Source: CBDUQP01 sp965369385
GTDB lineage: Bacteria > Planctomycetota > Phycisphaerae > SM23-33
Length of the DNA stretch: 23,191 nucleotides
Direction of reading: 5' to 3'
Assembly: GCA_965369385.1 (NCBI GenBank)
Contig: CBDUQP010000045.1
Span: 1-23,191 of the forward strand
Shown here: one piece after another, positions 21,121 through 23,191 of the stretch
Position numbering within the stretch: the first letter of the stretch is position 1
Layout of the letters: every line of letters begins with the position of its first letter
Made by a program: the position numbers and the translations under genes
The notes under the pieces: generated by a model
Told to the model about the DNA's origin: nothing
What the model saw: the letters and a program-made list of their open reading frames with translations, nothing else
Databases searched by the model: none

Positions 21121-21843
21121 CTACTGTGCTATGTGCTTCAGGATGAAGTCTACCAGCGGCTGGCAGCAGAAGAACTCGTCCACTTCTTCGTGTCCCTTTC
21201 CGGGGATGACGAGCAGTTCGGTTGATCCGCCGAGTTCGTAATAGCGGCGGTCCACTTCGCCCGAGTTATCCATGAGCGGGACTATTTCATCGTTGTCGCC
21301 GTGGACGTTGAATATCGGTACATTTGCGGCCGCCAGGGGGCCGAGACGGTCCACGGGATTGTGCTCGTACAGGCATCCGGCCAGGTCACCGGCGGGCATT
21401 TGGTAGGCTTCGGACGCTCCGTCGATTCCCGGATAGCTGCGGATATCGCACACGGCATAAATGCCCGCGATGCAGCCGACGCTTTCGGCGTTCTCAGCCG
21501 CCCAGTTATATAGCATCAGCCCGCCGCGGCTTTGCGGCATCAGGCATGGCTTGGGCGACATTCCGCGATTGCCCGTTAACTCGTCATAGAATGCGGAGTA
21601 CAGCCGGCGTCCATCGGGACTTCCGTAAGATTCTCCAATATCCATCCCTGCGATGGCAACGCCGGCCTGCTGCAATCGTGAGAATATCCAGGTATGACGT
21701 TCTGTGGGGCATGCGGAGTTGGCGAGAAATGTGGGGGCGTACCATACCCACGGGGCAGGAGCCGAAGCCGGTGAGTCGGCAGGTATTATGAACGCAGGTT
21801 GGCCTGCTACTTCGAATCGATGTTCATCCTTGATGATGCTCAT
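21121..21843 (-). CDS. alpha/beta hydrolase (esterase/peptidase-like)
   Basis: 240 residues, a compact alpha/beta-hydrolase. The nucleophile elbow is LMPQSRGGL (Ser105; the usual first Gly of GxSxG is Pro). The acid is probably Asp185 in HGDNDEIVPL and the histidine is His218 in GKGHEEVDEF. The strand order and the HGxxDxxVP and GxGH spacing are standard. There is no signal peptide, so it should be cytosolic. AAGGA lies five bases before ATG 21843. Related proteins in such genomes often sit beside glycosidase operons as deacylases for sugar esters, but no specific substrate can be named. It points the same way as the sugar operon but is separated from it by a promoter and a terminator-like hairpin, so it is probably a separate unit. 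Confidence 0.85.
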   Translation of the reverse strand: MSIIKDEHRFEVAGQPAFIIPADSPASAPAPWVWYAPTFLANSACPTERHTWIFSRLQQAGVAIAGMDIGESYGSPDGRRLYSAFYDELTGNRGMSPKPCLMPQSRGGLMLYNWAAENAESVGCIAGIYAVCDIRSYPGIDGASEAYQMPAGDLAGCLYEHNPVDRLGPLAAANVPIFNVHGDNDEIVPLMDNSGEVDRRYYELGGSTELLVIPGKGHEEVDEFFCCQPLVDFILKHIAQ

Positions 21844-21986
21844 AGTTATCCTTTGGTTCTACTCGCCATGTGCATGGATGCGGCTTTGGGTCCGTTCGGA
21901 CATGATGGACAATGTCGCGGGGGTAGTCAATGGCGCTGGCGGCGTCAGGGTGATAAATCCTTAACGCCTGCGGTTCTGGCGCCAAT

Positions 21987-22283
21987 GTGCTATCGAAACT
22001 CTGTTTCGCCGGGTGTGATATCATATTCCAATACAATAAGGATTTCCTGACGGACGAGACCACGATCATCGATACCAAAGCGAGCGAAGGCACTATCGAC
22101 GGCGGCCATGGTGGCGGAGATTACAGACTCATGGAGGGCTTCGTGCGAGCCGTAGCGACAGGTGATCGGAGCAGTATCCTGTCCGGTCCGCAGGAATCAT
22201 ACGAAACGCACATGATGGTATTCGCCGCAGAGCAAGCCAGACGATTGCGGACAGTCGAGGAAATTCCTGACTGCAATTGCTAG
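21987..22283 (+). pseudogene. C-terminal remnant of a Gfo/Idh/MocA-family oxidoreductase
   Basis: From about 22050 the frame reads TDETTIIDTKASEGTIDGG then HGGGDYRLMEGFVRAVATGD, SILSGPQESYETHMMVFAAE and QARRLRTVEEI. This is the typical end of Gfo/Idh/MocA dehydrogenases (HGGGDxxLMxxFVxAVxTGD, then ES..SHxMaFAAExARxxGxVV). The Rossmann domain and catalytic EKP/H residues, about 300 residues upstream in intact members, are absent; the bases before 22050 encode nothing of the family. The natural stop is TAG 22281. It is a truncated leftover, suggesting that a sugar-oxidoreductase gene once stood here beside the present catabolic genes. Confidence 0.75.
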
Positions 22284-22305
22284 TTCTTTGTACCGGCGAA
22301 ACTGA
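22281..22305 (+). repeat. imperfect direct repeat, copy 1
   Basis: TAGTTCTTTGTACCGGCGAA plus ACTGA. It matches 22388-22412 at 21 of 25 positions, 107 bases away, and begins at the stop codon of the oxidoreductase remnant. Confidence 0.5.
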
Positions 22306-22332
22306 TGGGTGTTAAGTCTTCATAAGTTCTTG

Positions 22333-22354
22333 CCTGCCAGTTTCTACTGGCAGG
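22333..22354. repeat. hairpin between the direct repeats
   Basis: CCTGCCAG (22333-22340) and CTGGCAGG (22347-22354) form a perfect 8-base stem with loop TTTCTA. No T-run follows on either strand, so it is a repeat-type palindrome and not an obvious terminator. Confidence 0.55.
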
Positions 22355-22387
22355 TTGCCATCGGTCATTATTCGTGGGACAGAGCAC

Positions 22388-22412
22388 TAGTACTTTGTAA
22401 CGGCGAATTTGA
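22388..22412 (+). repeat. imperfect direct repeat, copy 2
   Basis: TAGTACTTTGTAACGGCGAA plus TTTGA, paired with 22281-22305. It is followed directly by GTCGCGACGTAGCTCGCAGA, which contains an 8-base palindrome and the small hairpin GCTC-GCA-GAGC. Confidence 0.5.
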
Positions 22413-22626
22413 CTTGTCGCGACGTAGCTCGCAGAGCGAAGACCAGTCGGCCTGCTGCCTTTCTGTATTCCATCACATTAATGTCGCCGGGTGTAGGCGA
22501 GCATTCAGTGGAATCGGCTTAAGGCGTGGCGTTAAGAGGCAAACCATAACTACATTAGGGGCAGAGAGATGTCAACGCCAATGGGGACATTTCAGCAGAT
22601 TGGCATACTGGATGAGGATAGCCGTG

Positions 22627-22655
22627 TTGACATATATGCAACATATCACTAGCAT
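22627..22655 (+). promoter_or_regulatory. sigma70-type promoter for the transporter gene
   Basis: TTGACA (22627-22632, perfect -35), 17-base spacer, TAGCAT (22650-22655, four of six to TATAAT). The start point near 22662 would give a leader of about 95 bases before ATG 22757. Confidence 0.4.
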
Positions 22656-22756
22656 GCTTTTGTAGGAGACGCGTGCAGAAGTCCCTCCGGGCACCGTGAT
22701 ACGAGGCTCCGGTAACGCCTGACTGAACTGTTAAATCACCAAGTAAGGATAGTGTT

Positions 22757-23191
22757 ATGTTGTCTATTGTTCTCGCCCTTGGCAGCCTGATATGTGCTGC
22801 TCTAAATGACATGATGTTCAAGCTCTTCGCTCGCAAGGAGCGTTCGATAGGTTTGTATATGTTTGGGATCGGAGTGGTTTGGGCGATTGTGTTCAGCTTA
22901 TGCCCAAGCGAAGGCGGCGTCTGGCGAATGACTCAGGCGACCATCATGTGGGGAATTGTTTCGGGTTTGTTCTCGGCCGTTGCCAACATTCTGCTGATTG
23001 AGGGAATGGCCAGGCACGAAGTTGGCACGTGCTCTACTATCTATCGGTTGAACCTTGCTCCGGCGACGGTGTTTGCATTTGTGTTTCTTCATGAAGCGGT
23101 AACTCTGTGGAAGGTGTTGGGGCTTGTCTCGGCGACGGCTGCGGTGCTGCTGTTTACGCAGCGATCGTCAAGTCGGGATAGAAGCGCTATC
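22757..23191 (+). CDS. EamA/DMT-family transporter, 3' end outside window
   Basis: The frame from ATG 22757 is open to the last base (145 residues visible). AAGGA at 22744-22748 lies eight bases upstream. The sequence is mostly membrane: helices at about 2-20 (LSIVLALGSLICAALNDM), 32-50 (GLYMFGIGVVWAIVFSL), 64-85 (IMWGIVSGLFSAVANILLI), 98-115 (LNLAPATVFAFVFLHE) and 118-135 (LWKVLGLVSATAAVLLF). The pattern RLNLAPATVFAFVFLHEAVT followed by KVLGLVSATAAVLLF is the repeat-end signature of the drug/metabolite transporter superfamily. Intact members are about 280-300 residues in two such repeats, so the first repeat is what is visible. The substrate is unknown. It is divergent from the hydrolase and sugar operon. 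Confidence 0.82.
   Translation, partial: MLSIVLALGSLICAALNDMMFKLFARKERSIGLYMFGIGVVWAIVFSLCPSEGGVWRMTQATIMWGIVSGLFSAVANILLIEGMARHEVGTCSTIYRLNLAPATVFAFVFLHEAVTLWKVLGLVSATAAVLLFTQRSSSRDRSAI

Larger units (their letters stand above)
21844..22756. other. decayed intergenic region with remnant and short repeats
   Basis: Over 900 bases between divergent genes with no intact gene. It contains a small inverted repeat CGAAAC-TCT-GTTTCG (21994-22008), the Gfo/Idh/MocA remnant, a pair of 25-base imperfect direct repeats, the hairpin between them, a GTCGCGAC palindrome (about 22416-22423) and a promoter for the transporter gene. Confidence 0.5.

Noticed and set aside
10303..22592. AAATGTCCCC at 10304-10313 and its reverse complement at 22583-22592, considered as a shared repeat-family motif.
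   Set aside because: A 10-base match is expected many times by chance in 23 kb, and the flanks do not extend it.
1..23191. CRISPR arrays, rRNA genes and riboswitches.
   Set aside because: No regularly spaced repeats, no rRNA-like conserved segments and no recognisable riboswitch core were seen on either strand.

Overview
The window looks like chromosome from a member of the PVC superphylum, most likely Planctomycetota or a relative. The basis is gene content: a sugar-catabolic operon with a GH36 enzyme, a GH95-like enzyme, a SASA esterase and a UlaG-like hydrolase, Shine-Dalgarno starts, and a sulfatase/esterase-rich style of gene neighbourhood. This is an inference from family composition; there is no rRNA here to settle it. 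No CRISPR array, rRNA or intact tRNA was found.

The left part (1 to about 10428) looks like a genomic island. It starts inside a lidless Hsp70-like gene, which leads an apparent operon: Hsp70, a vWA protein with an intact MIDAS, two small membrane proteins, and a 65-residue excisionase-like HTH protein. A strong intrinsic terminator ends it (2438-2490). Then come a class II-like Fic protein, a frameshifted IS1380-type transposase tail, and a reverse-strand pair: a SWIM zinc-finger protein and a full-length LigA-type DNA ligase. The ligase carries an N-terminal signal/anchor segment and acid-to-Asn changes at the NAD-handling sites. Last is a DUF4143 domain that has lost its ATPase half.

The junction is at 10429-10473. 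There the 3' part of a tRNA-Arg(ACG) gene, from the anticodon stem to the discriminator base, lies without its 5' half and is followed by an intrinsic terminator. This is what is left behind when an element integrates into a tRNA gene, so everything to its left is probably on the element and everything to its right is ancestral chromosome. No integrase is in view.

The right part (10545-20652, all reverse strand) is a carbohydrate operon, in transcription order: GH36 alpha-galactosidase, GntR/FCD regulator, UlaG-like metallo-beta-lactamase-fold hydrolase, zinc-dependent alcohol dehydrogenase, GH95-like glycosidase, and, after a 559-base gap with its own candidate promoter, a SASA esterase. A promoter overlapped by three phased ATTAT/ATAAT half-sites lies upstream of the GH36 gene. 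The glycosidases and the esterase would release and deacetylate sugars, and the dehydrogenase and UlaG-like enzyme would process the product under GntR control. A 74-base palindromic repeat occurs twice here, once between genes and once in frame inside the GH95-like gene.

The far right holds an alpha/beta hydrolase, a decayed stretch with a Gfo/Idh/MocA C-terminal remnant and short repeats, and the start of an EamA-like transporter that runs off the window.
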